A DNA stretch of 64,000 nt, from assembly GCF_028473145.1 (NCBI RefSeq), contig NZ_CP092370.1:1302001-1366000 (forward strand). The letters are read 5' to 3'. The notes beneath the pieces are model-generated. The model was not told the DNA's origin and ran no database searches. It saw only the letters and a program-made list of their open reading frames with translations. The number at the start of each line of letters is the position of its first letter. Position 1 is the first letter of the stretch. Both the position numbers and the translations under genes were made by a program. This document shows positions 34,080 through 41,197 of this stretch, piece by piece. The DNA comes from Flavobacterium sp. CBA20B-1. GTDB taxonomy: Bacteria; Bacteroidota; Bacteroidia; Flavobacteriales; Flavobacteriaceae.

Positions 34080-35020
34080 TTATTGTTGTTTTTTAATTGA
34101 TTTTTAAGAATGTATCGTGGGCGGCGTTTGGTTTCCAAATAAGTTCTTCCTAAATATTCTCCCAACACACCAATACCGATTAATTGCACACCTCCAAAAA
34201 ACAGAACAGCCACCATTAGCGATGCATAACCCGACGCCGCAATTCCAAAAAACAATTTTTCTATAATGATTTTTAATCCATATAAAAAGGATATCAAAGC
34301 GATAAAAGTGCCGAAATAGGTCCACACCTTTAAAGGCAATGTAGAAAAAGATGTGATGCCATCTAAAGCCAAATTCCATAGCTTTCTGTAGTTGAATTTG
34401 GTGGTTCCTTTTAATCTTGCTGGGCGTGCGTAATGAATTGTGGTGGTTTTAAAACCTACCCAACTCATCAAACCTTTCATAAACAATTGATTTTCTTGCA
34501 ATTGAACAATTTCTTGCACCACTTGTTGGGTCATTAATCTAAAATCACCTACATTTTCCTGTAGTTTTAATGCCGACATTTTATTGTTCAACTTGTAAAA
34601 CCATTGAGCAGAAAAACGTTTAAAAAAGCTGTCTGTATCGCGGTTACTACGCTGTGCCAACACCACATCGGCGCCTTTTTCATAAGCGGAAAGCATATCT
34701 AAAATCAAATAAAACGGATCTTGTAAATCAACATCCATCGGCACTACCAAGTCCCCTTTTGCATGTTCCAATCCTGCGAAAAGTGCAGCTTCTTTTCCAA
34801 AATTACGAGAAAAAAACAAAGCTTCGCAATGGGGCGTGGTTTTGATTAATTCTGTTAAAATTTCTTCTGTTCCATCGGTACTGCCATCGTTCACAAACAA
34901 AACATTTGCGGAGTAATTACGGGCAAGCAATGACTTTCTAAACTTTAAAAACTCGTTTAAAAAAGCAGGTATATTCAGCTCTTCATTGTAAACAGGAACA
35001 ATTATAGCGATTTTTTTCAT
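34076..35020 (-). CDS. GtrB-like polyprenyl-phosphate glycosyltransferase
   Basis: 314 residues. An N-terminal GT2 domain (IAIIVPVYNEELNIPAFL, FVNDGSTDGTEEIL, and the metal site VPMDVDLQDP at about 92-101) is followed by two membrane helices (about 232-255 and 265-292) and a cytoplasmic tail. This is the layout of GtrB/DPM1-like enzymes that charge undecaprenyl phosphate with a sugar from UDP-glucose. The next gene (GtrII-like) overlaps it by 4 bases. The pair should modify LPS or another glycan on the periplasmic side. Confidence 0.88.
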   Translation of the reverse strand: MKKIAIIVPVYNEELNIPAFLNEFLKFRKSLLARNYSANVLFVNDGSTDGTEEILTELIKTTPHCEALFFSRNFGKEAALFAGLEHAKGDLVVPMDVDLQDPFYLILDMLSAYEKGADVVLAQRSNRDTDSFFKRFSAQWFYKLNNKMSALKLQENVGDFRLMTQQVVQEIVQLQENQLFMKGLMSWVGFKTTTIHYARPARLKGTTKFNYRKLWNLALDGITSFSTLPLKVWTYFGTFIALISFLYGLKIIIEKLFFGIAASGYASLMVAVLFFGGVQLIGIGVLGEYLGRTYLETKRRPRYILKNQLKNNNK

Positions 35021-35130
35021 AAGCTCTTATTAAAGCACGTTCAAAAATACGTTTTTTAAAATATATCTTTTAGTTTTAGCTCCGCAAAATACCATTTTAT
35101 TTTAGTAATTTAGCAGATTAAAAATGTGTT

Positions 35131-35871
35131 ATGATTAAAATGTTAAGCAACATTGGTAAGTACTTCATTATGTTGGGCGAAATCTTTCGGCGACCAACCA
35201 AATGGCGTCTTATGAAAAACTTGATCTTTAAAGAGATCGATGAGCTCATCATAGGCTCATTGGGTATTGTAGCTTTTTTGTCATTCTTTATTGGCGCAGT
35301 TGTTACCATACAAACTGCATTAAACTTAAACAACCCAATTATCCCTAAATATTTAATAGGATTTACAGCAAGACAATCTATTATTTTAGAGTTTTCGCCC
35401 ACGTTTATCTCCATTATCATGGCCGGACGTATGGGTTCTTATATCACATCGAGTATCGGAACCATGCGTGTTACCGAACAAATAGATGCCTTGGAAGTAA
35501 TGGGAATTAATCCTTTAAACTACTTGGTTTTCCCTAAATTAGTTGCTTCTATCACCTACCCTTTTGTGATTGCTTTAAGTATGTTTATTGGTATTTTGGG
35601 CGGGTATGTGGCAGGTTCTTTAGGCGGATATTTAGCTCCAGAAGAATTTATAAAAGGTTTGCAAGACGATTTTATACCTTTTCACATTGTATATGCCTTT
35701 ATTAAAACGGCCGTATTTGGTTTTATATTGGCAACAGTTCCTTCTTTTTACGGATACTACATGGAAGGCGGCGCTTTGGAAGTTGGTAAAGCCTCAACCA
35801 AAGCATTCGTATGGACATCAATTGCCATTATTATTTGTAACTATGTGTTAACCCAAATGTTATTAACCTAA
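35131..35871 (+). CDS. mlaE: MlaE-type ABC transporter permease
   Basis: 246 residues with the MlaE permease signature: an N-terminal amphipathic region, then five membrane helices. IIGSLGIVAFLSFFIGAVVT, ARQSIILEFSPTFISIIMAG and MRVTEQIDALEVMGINPL are typical conserved stretches. The Mla system moves phospholipids between the inner and outer membranes. The stop overlaps the start of the ATPase gene by one base. The MlaD-like substrate-binding gene is not in this cluster. Confidence 0.93.
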   Translation: MIKMLSNIGKYFIMLGEIFRRPTKWRLMKNLIFKEIDELIIGSLGIVAFLSFFIGAVVTIQTALNLNNPIIPKYLIGFTARQSIILEFSPTFISIIMAGRMGSYITSSIGTMRVTEQIDALEVMGINPLNYLVFPKLVASITYPFVIALSMFIGILGGYVAGSLGGYLAPEEFIKGLQDDFIPFHIVYAFIKTAVFGFILATVPSFYGYYMEGGALEVGKASTKAFVWTSIAIIICNYVLTQMLLT

Positions 35872-36635
35872 TGATTGAAGTAAAAAACTTAAAAAAATCG
35901 TTCGACGAAAAAGAGGTTTTAAAAGGAATTACCACTACCTACGAACCCGGAAAAACCAATTTGATTATTGGACAATCAGGGTCGGGAAAAACGGTGATGC
36001 TAAAAACATTATTGGGTGTGCATTTGCCAGATAGCGGAACTATTTTTTTTGATGGCAGAGATTTTTCTAAATTGGATCCGAACGAAAAACGCACATTGAG
36101 AACCGAGATGGGAATGGTTTTTCAAGGCAGTGCTTTGTTTGATTCCATGACTGTGGAAGAAAATATTGGTTTTCCGCTAAAAATGTTTACCAACAAAACC
36201 AATGCAGAAATTCGCGACCGTGTGCAGGAAGTAATTGATCGCGTGAAACTGATTGATGCCAACACCAAAATGCCTTCTGAAATTTCGGGTGGTATGCAGA
36301 AACGTGTTGCCATTGCTCGTGCCATTGTAAACAATCCTAAATATCTGTTTTGCGATGAACCAAACTCAGGTTTAGACCCAAAAACATCGATTGTTATTGA
36401 TGAATTAATTCAGGAAATTACCCACGAATACAATATTACAACCGTTATTAATACCCACGATATGAACTCGGTTCTGCAAATTGGGGAACATATTTGTTTT
36501 TTGAAAGATGGAAAATTAGTTTGGGAAGGAAACAGTACCGAAATCATGAAAACCGATAATGAAGACATCGTTGATTTTGTTTATTCATCTGAATTATTAA
36601 AAGAAATTCGTCGTTTTCATACGGGTAAAAAATAA
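35871..36635 (+). CDS. mlaF: MlaF-type ABC transporter ATPase
   Basis: 254 residues. Walker A is GQSGSGKTVM (about 34-43), the signature is SGGMQKRVAIARAI (about 139-152), and Walker B is YLFCDEPNSGLDP (about 159-171), followed by the H-loop INTHDM. Powers the MlaE permease for phospholipid transport at the inner membrane. Overlaps mlaE by one base, so the subunits are co-translated. The next gene, 45 bases downstream, may be part of the same transcript. Confidence 0.93.
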   Translation: MIEVKNLKKSFDEKEVLKGITTTYEPGKTNLIIGQSGSGKTVMLKTLLGVHLPDSGTIFFDGRDFSKLDPNEKRTLRTEMGMVFQGSALFDSMTVEENIGFPLKMFTNKTNAEIRDRVQEVIDRVKLIDANTKMPSEISGGMQKRVAIARAIVNNPKYLFCDEPNSGLDPKTSIVIDELIQEITHEYNITTVINTHDMNSVLQIGEHICFLKDGKLVWEGNSTEIMKTDNEDIVDFVYSSELLKEIRRFHTGKK

Positions 36636-36680
36636 TCGGTATTTTTTGTTGATTTTTTGTTGGATTTAAATTGATAAAAT

Positions 36681-37202
36681 ATGTTTTCGTTTTTTAAAAG
36701 CGCAATAGAAAAAGACCTGATTCAATTGGGATTTGGCGAATTGGTTCGGCAATACAAACAAAAATTAAAGAACAAAGAATTTACCAAACAACAGTTTTAT
36801 GCGGCTTTAAAAGAATTGCACAACAAGCACCAATCCAAACTTTCTAATATCAAGAATGTGAATGTGGCTACCCGGCAAACATTTGATGATGATGAAATTT
36901 TGGTTCCTTTAAATCTGCAAAATATTCAACAAGAATTTATAGATTATGACTATCTATACAGCACACTGCTTTTTGAATTTAATAACAACAATCGAATTCA
37001 TACCAAAGCTTTACAGCAATTAGACAAATTATTGCACGAAAATTATCCCGATGCTGTTATTGAACCTACAGACAAAGAAAAAGTAAACCAACTTTCGTTA
37101 AAAGAGCTCATAAACGATGCTACTTTACCTTTTAGCCAAGCGCATAAAAATTATTTAAAAGCAGTTTTTCACCAACTCATGATGCACCATTCAACAATTT
37201 AA
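36681..37202 (+). CDS. Soluble protein of unknown function downstream of mlaF
   Basis: 173 residues, helical and charged, with no signal peptide. It contains KEFTKQQFYAALKELHNKHQ and LKELINDATLPFSQAHKNYL. I recognise no family. The 45-base gap from mlaF suggests read-through transcription, but nothing in the protein shows a transport role. It is convergent with the secreted protein at 37243-37812. Confidence 0.6.
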   Translation: MFSFFKSAIEKDLIQLGFGELVRQYKQKLKNKEFTKQQFYAALKELHNKHQSKLSNIKNVNVATRQTFDDDEILVPLNLQNIQQEFIDYDYLYSTLLFEFNNNNRIHTKALQQLDKLLHENYPDAVIEPTDKEKVNQLSLKELINDATLPFSQAHKNYLKAVFHQLMMHHSTI

Positions 37203-37242
37203 TTGATAATAGATAGCACCTTATTATAATTACTTTTTGCAA

Positions 37243-37812
37243 TTAATTTTTATCTAAATTGTTCCAATAATCTTTAAATTCTTTGAAAACAGTTGCTGGT
37301 AAATCTTCCGGATTAAAATCGGAGGTATCAAACATAGGTTCGTAATTGTTTTGTGCCGAACTTTCCATTCGGTAGAACTTATTTTTGTAGATCAACAGCA
37401 AAACTACACTCAACTGTTCATCCATATTTTCTTTTGGATGTTTAGAATAAACAAACAACACATCTGCTTGCCCGTCTTTATCGGCATCGAAAAAAGCTTT
37501 GCGGGCATTCCAAACCGATGTGATAATTCCCGCCTCGGCAACTATATCTTCGGCTACAACTTTCCATTCGTTATTCACCTTTTTAAACTGCTGTATGTAC
37601 AACTCGTCTTGCAAACTCCCTCTTTCGTTTTTAGAAAACACATAATAGTTTTTTTCTTTTGGTGTAGCAATTTTTTCGACCTGCAAAACATGCGTACCCA
37701 AAAACGGAAAGCCCGATGCTTCAAAATGTTCTTTCTTAACAACAGTGTTTGTTATTTGAGAAAATCCTAAACTAAAACACAATAAGGTTAGTGCTAAAAT
37801 AATTTTTTTCAT
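37243..37812 (-). CDS. Small secreted protein with an EF-hand-like DxDxDGxxD loop
   Basis: 189 residues with signal peptide MKKIILALTLLCFSLGFSQ. A single calcium-loop-like DADKDGQAD lies at residues 109-117, followed by VLFVYS, the same arrangement as in the secreted protein at 166-1140 (loop followed by a hydrophobic strand), so both may belong to an FG-GAP/XAC2610-like class. Function unknown; probably periplasmic or outer-membrane exposed. Monocistronic. Confidence 0.65.
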   Translation of the reverse strand: MKKIILALTLLCFSLGFSQITNTVVKKEHFEASGFPFLGTHVLQVEKIATPKEKNYYVFSKNERGSLQDELYIQQFKKVNNEWKVVAEDIVAEAGIITSVWNARKAFFDADKDGQADVLFVYSKHPKENMDEQLSVVLLLIYKNKFYRMESSAQNNYEPMFDTSDFNPEDLPATVFKEFKDYWNNLDKN

Positions 37813-37842
37813 TTGGAAATATGATGTATTTGAAATCTCGTT

Positions 37843-37877
37843 AAAAGAAAAAGCGAGAAACCTAAATGATTTCTCGC
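37843..37877 (-). terminator. Minus-strand terminator without an obvious gene
   Basis: GCGAGAAA (37853-37860) pairs with TTTCTCGC (37870-37877); on the minus strand it is followed by TTTTTCTTTT. It sits upstream of the 37243-37812 gene, so whatever it ends must originate between 37880 and the curli promoter. Confidence 0.5.
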
Positions 37878-38027
37878 GATAACTACAAACAATAATTATT
37901 CTTCTTTTTCAATTCCCTAACATTTTTTTTGTAAAATATCTTTTTTTGAACAACAGCATTTGCCCAAACTGCCGTTCTATGATTTTATTTACATGACAAA
38001 TTTACGCCGCTGCGCAATAAACGCTCG

Positions 38028-38066
38028 TAGAACGTTTCTATCAATTTATGTAGAATTTGTTCTACA
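38028..38066. promoter_or_regulatory. Two related dyads upstream of the curli operon
   Basis: TAGAA-CGT-TTCTA (38028-38040) and TGTAGAA-TTTG-TTCTACA (38049-38066) share TAGAA/TTCTA half-sites; their centres lie about 23-24 bases apart, near two helical turns. A further lone TTCTA is at 37974-37978. They are 125-160 bases upstream of the predicted curlin transcription start and are likely regulator binding sites. Confidence 0.5.
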
Positions 38067-38153
38067 ACAATAAATTAGTATCTGCATGTTTGTGCCAAGA
38101 TAACTTCTTCTAATGGTTTTTGAGTATTTTAAAAATATGGCGGAAACCAGCGA

Positions 38154-38184
38154 TTGATTGGCTTTTACAAAGACCATAACTTTG
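38154..38184 (+). promoter_or_regulatory. Curli operon promoter
   Basis: TTG at 38154-38156, 20-base spacer, TAACTTTG at 38177-38184: an exact TTG-N20-TAnnTTTG promoter. The start site should be about 38190, giving a leader of roughly 22 bases before the ATG at 38212. Confidence 0.75.
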
Positions 38185-38211
38185 AAATACAAACATTTAA
38201 TTATTTATCAT

Positions 38212-39519
38212 ATGAAAAAATTAGTACTAAGTGCTGCAGTAGCTTTCTTTGTAACAGCGGCAGCATCAGCGCAAACAAATGTAGATTACTCTTCACAAAC
38301 AGGAAGCGGAAATACAGGTACTACTACTCAAACAGGTAGTGCAAACTTTAATGAATTAACCCAAAACGGAAACGGAAACGGTTCTATTGTTTCACAGTCA
38401 GGCGAAGGAAACGAAGCTACAACTTCACAAACAGGTAACGGAAACCAAAGCGAAGCAAATCAATCTGGTGACTACAACTTTGCAAGTGTAATGCAAGATG
38501 GTACAACTAACGAAAGTGAATTGGTACAAGATGGTGACGACAACACAGCAATGGTTTCTTCAACAGGTACTAGCAACACTTCTTGGATCGATCAAGATGG
38601 CGATGACAACAGTGCTACTTTAACTCAGTGGGGCGAAGGAAACGCATCTACTTTGGCACAAGATGGTGATGCAAACACTGCTAGTATCACGCAATCTACC
38701 GGCACTCGTGTATCCGACTTCAACACTTCAACTGCTGAACAAGACGGTGACCGTAATGCTTTAACTGTTTTACAAGTAAACACTGGATACAACTCTTCTG
38801 AAACTTCACAAGATGGTGATGACAACTTTATCCGCGTGCGCCAAAACGGTGTGAGTAATGACGCAGAAGTTGCACAAGTGGGTAACGATAACTGGGCAGA
38901 TACTTATCAAAGAGGTAGAGACAATGAAGTTTCTGTAAGTCAGGTAGGTAACGACAATTCTGCAAAAGAATACACCATTGGTAGTGACAACAGTACAGAA
39001 ATTACACAGTTTTTTGGAAACAACAACTCTGCTGATGTAAACAGAAATGGAGACGACAACAGCGCAACCATTACACAAATGTTTGGAAGCAACAACATGG
39101 CAGATGTGGATCAATTTGGTGATGAAAACGAAGCAGACATCATGTCTATGGGCTCTTCAAACGAAGCAGTTGCATACCAAGATGGAAATATGAACATTGC
39201 TGGAATTACACAAGCAGGAAACAGCAACTGGGCAGATATCATGCAAGAAGGCGATTCTAATGATGCGATGGCTTTACAAACTGGAAGTAATAACAATGCA
39301 GAATTTGACCAAATTGGAAACAACAACGAAGGTTCTGCAATGCAAATTGGTAATGGAAACATGGTTGATTTAATGCAATCAGGCGATGGCAATATGTCTT
39401 CTAGCTTGCAAATGGGTTCTGCTCATTCAGCTACGATTTCGCAATCAGGTATGGATCACTTCCACCAAGGTACACAAATGGGTTCTGGAAACACACTTTC
39501 TATAACACAAAGCAACTAA
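38212..39519 (+). CDS. Curlin-repeat major amyloid subunit (CsgA-like)
   Basis: 435 residues from the ATG at 38212, which starts a signal peptide (MKKLVLSAAVAFFVTAAASA, cleaved before Q); an upstream in-frame ATG at 38158 precedes the promoter and is rejected. The mature protein is built almost wholly from about 37 strand units of the form xxQxGxxN, often QDGDDN, at about 11-residue spacing. E. coli CsgA has five paired repeats, so this is several times longer. Such units stack into a beta-solenoid amyloid fibre outside the cell. It is first in the operon, followed by CsgB-like, CsgE, CsgF and CsgG genes. An intercistronic hairpin (39553-39614) may set its excess over the rest. Confidence 0.92.
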   Translation: MKKLVLSAAVAFFVTAAASAQTNVDYSSQTGSGNTGTTTQTGSANFNELTQNGNGNGSIVSQSGEGNEATTSQTGNGNQSEANQSGDYNFASVMQDGTTNESELVQDGDDNTAMVSSTGTSNTSWIDQDGDDNSATLTQWGEGNASTLAQDGDANTASITQSTGTRVSDFNTSTAEQDGDRNALTVLQVNTGYNSSETSQDGDDNFIRVRQNGVSNDAEVAQVGNDNWADTYQRGRDNEVSVSQVGNDNSAKEYTIGSDNSTEITQFFGNNNSADVNRNGDDNSATITQMFGSNNMADVDQFGDENEADIMSMGSSNEAVAYQDGNMNIAGITQAGNSNWADIMQEGDSNDAMALQTGSNNNAEFDQIGNNNEGSAMQIGNGNMVDLMQSGDGNMSSSLQMGSAHSATISQSGMDHFHQGTQMGSGNTLSITQSN

Positions 39520-39552
39520 ACTATTTGATCACAATTTATATTGTTTAATTGT

Positions 39553-39614
39553 AAAAAACTGCTCATAATCAATTTCAAGTTCACTTAAAATTTATTATTG
39601 GGCAGTTTTCTTTT
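39553..39614 (+). terminator. Intercistronic attenuator between curlin and the minor subunit
   Basis: AAAAACTGC near 39553-39562 pairs with GCAGTTTT at 39603-39609 across a long loop, followed by a T-rich stretch. It lies between the major curlin gene and the minor subunit, so partial termination would favour the major subunit. Confidence 0.4.
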
Positions 39615-39644
39615 AAAAATCTATTAATCTTAACACCAATCCGT

Positions 39645-40058
39645 ATGAAAAATAGACTGGCTGTATATTTTTCGCTTTTTGGATGTATCACATTAAGTGC
39701 ACAGCAAACCCAACAATCCTCTATTTCTTCTGATATAAAAGAAATACAAAACCGGCAAATGTTTACTGAAAGCATGCTGCTAAACAGTATGAATCAAACC
39801 GTGGGTACACAAATCACCCAAATTGGCAACAACAATATTGCGCAACTAGAAACCCAGCAAATGCAGGTAAACCAAACAGGCGACCAACAATTGCTTTTTT
39901 ATACCGAGACATCAAAACTACAACCTTCTAACATGAACATTCAAATGCAAGGTACCAACAATTACATGGAAATTTATGGTAACAACAGCATTATGGAAAA
40001 CATGTCGGTGAAAGTTTCAGGAAACGACAGAAGTATCATTATAAGAAATTACCAATGA
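39645..40058 (+). CDS. Minor curlin-like protein (CsgB-like candidate)
   Basis: 137 residues with signal peptide MKNRLAVYFSLFGCITLSAQ. It retains only a few curlin-type units (TQITQIGNNNIAQLE, MQVNQTGDQQ, MNIQMQGTNNYMEIYGNN, MSVKVSGNDRSI). Fewer, more diverged repeats and its place beside the major curlin suggest a nucleator such as CsgB, but this is inferred from context. Its stop overlaps the start of the csgE-like gene by 4 bases (ATGA). Confidence 0.75.
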   Translation: MKNRLAVYFSLFGCITLSAQQTQQSSISSDIKEIQNRQMFTESMLLNSMNQTVGTQITQIGNNNIAQLETQQMQVNQTGDQQLLFYTETSKLQPSNMNIQMQGTNNYMEIYGNNSIMENMSVKVSGNDRSIIIRNYQ

Positions 40059-40774
40059 AAAAAATCTACCCTATTTTAGTTTTTATCTACTGCTTTGTTA
40101 CTGCTTCTTATGCACAAGAATTCAGAGACAGCTTAATTGTGGCTAAAATAGATGTGGTGCAATCAGAAAACACTTTAACATTTAGACCAACGGTTCAAAA
40201 CAATGGCAGTTATCATTATGAATTGGATTATTTGCTTTTGATAAAAAAAACCGATGCCAACAAAAATTTATCTGTAAATCAACAAAAAGGAAAGTTTACC
40301 TTAAAGCCCAACCAAATTGAAAGCTTATCATCAACAACTATTAATCAAACATCAAAACAAAAAATAACGGCTATTCTTTTTATCAGAGATGAAGTGGAAA
40401 ACCGTTTAATTACAAAAGATTCGGTGCAGTTTATCACCAAAGAACTAATCCCAATAAAAGAAACCGCACTGATTGGTGTGCAAGGAATTGTGGTAGATGA
40501 CTCTAAAACCAAAATTGGCAGAGATTACTACGATTTTTTCTATGCCGCTTATACGCAATATCCCACAAAATTTGATTTCATCATCAATATTTCCGAATTG
40601 CCTTACCGCGGTTTATCTAGTATTGTGCAAGTAAAAGTGGATCAAGACCTCATCATTGAATTTTTCACCAATCCCGATGAAGAATACCTAAAAGAACAAG
40701 TTGCTGCAACTTTTAAAAGATTGGTAGCTTATTCTAACAATCGGGGTAAGTTAAAAAACGAATTCACTTATTAA
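40055..40774 (+). CDS. csgE: CsgE with an N-terminal CsgH-like domain
   Basis: 239 residues, nearly twice E. coli CsgE (about 129). After a signal peptide (MKKIYPILVFIYCFVTASYA), residues about 22-120 form a beta-sandwich-like domain with YHYELDYLLLIKKT, NQQKGKFTLKPNQ and LSSTTINQT, a pattern resembling CsgH, the curlin-aggregation inhibitor. Residues about 135-239 match CsgE: GIVVDDSKTKIGRDYYDFFY, PYRGLSSIVQVKVDQDLI, and PDEEYLKEQVAATFKRL. CsgE caps the CsgG secretion channel in the periplasm. A fusion would couple chaperoning to export. Confidence 0.85.
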   Translation: MKKIYPILVFIYCFVTASYAQEFRDSLIVAKIDVVQSENTLTFRPTVQNNGSYHYELDYLLLIKKTDANKNLSVNQQKGKFTLKPNQIESLSSTTINQTSKQKITAILFIRDEVENRLITKDSVQFITKELIPIKETALIGVQGIVVDDSKTKIGRDYYDFFYAAYTQYPTKFDFIINISELPYRGLSSIVQVKVDQDLIIEFFTNPDEEYLKEQVAATFKRLVAYSNNRGKLKNEFTY

Positions 40775-40786
40775 AATATAGTAAAA

Positions 40787-41179
40787 ATGAAAAAATTAGT
40801 ACCAACCATATTGCTTTTAATTGTTTGTGCTGTTAGCAACGCACAGCAATTGGTTTACACACCCGTAAACCCCAACTTTGGCGGAAATCCGCTTAATTAC
40901 AATGGCTTGCTGGCTTCTGCCAACGCCCAAAACCAATTCGATGACAATAAAAATTCAAACAAAACAAGTTTATTAGATAGCTTTTCAGAAACTGTAAAAC
41001 GGCAAATTTTATCGCAATTATCGCGCGGATTATTTGAAGAAAATGAAGATTTAGGAAGTTTAGAAGAGGGCACATTTGAAATTGGTGATTTAATTATTTC
41101 TATTGATGAAACCCGTACAGGCACCGTGATTAGAATTATTGACAACCAAACCGGAGAAGTTACCGAAATTATTTTATAA
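40787..41179 (+). CDS. csgF: CsgF, curli assembly factor
   Basis: 130 residues with signal peptide MKKLVPTILLLIVCAVSNAQ. The mature N-terminus reads LVYTPVNPNFGGNPLNYNGL, the conserved NPxFGGNP segment that in E. coli inserts into the CsgG channel. A helical LLDSFSETVKRQILSQL and a C-terminal beta region (GDLIISIDETRTGTVIRI) complete the family layout. CsgF tethers the nucleator and sits on the CsgG pore at the cell surface. Spaced 12 bases from csgE and 18 from csgG. Confidence 0.92.
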   Translation: MKKLVPTILLLIVCAVSNAQQLVYTPVNPNFGGNPLNYNGLLASANAQNQFDDNKNSNKTSLLDSFSETVKRQILSQLSRGLFEENEDLGSLEEGTFEIGDLIISIDETRTGTVIRIIDNQTGEVTEIIL

Positions 41180-41197
41180 AAATTTGCCTTTACAGTT

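Noticed and set aside
38806..39392. Long minus-strand frames opposite the curlin gene
   Set aside because: Caused by the repetitive codon pattern of curlin; no independent support.
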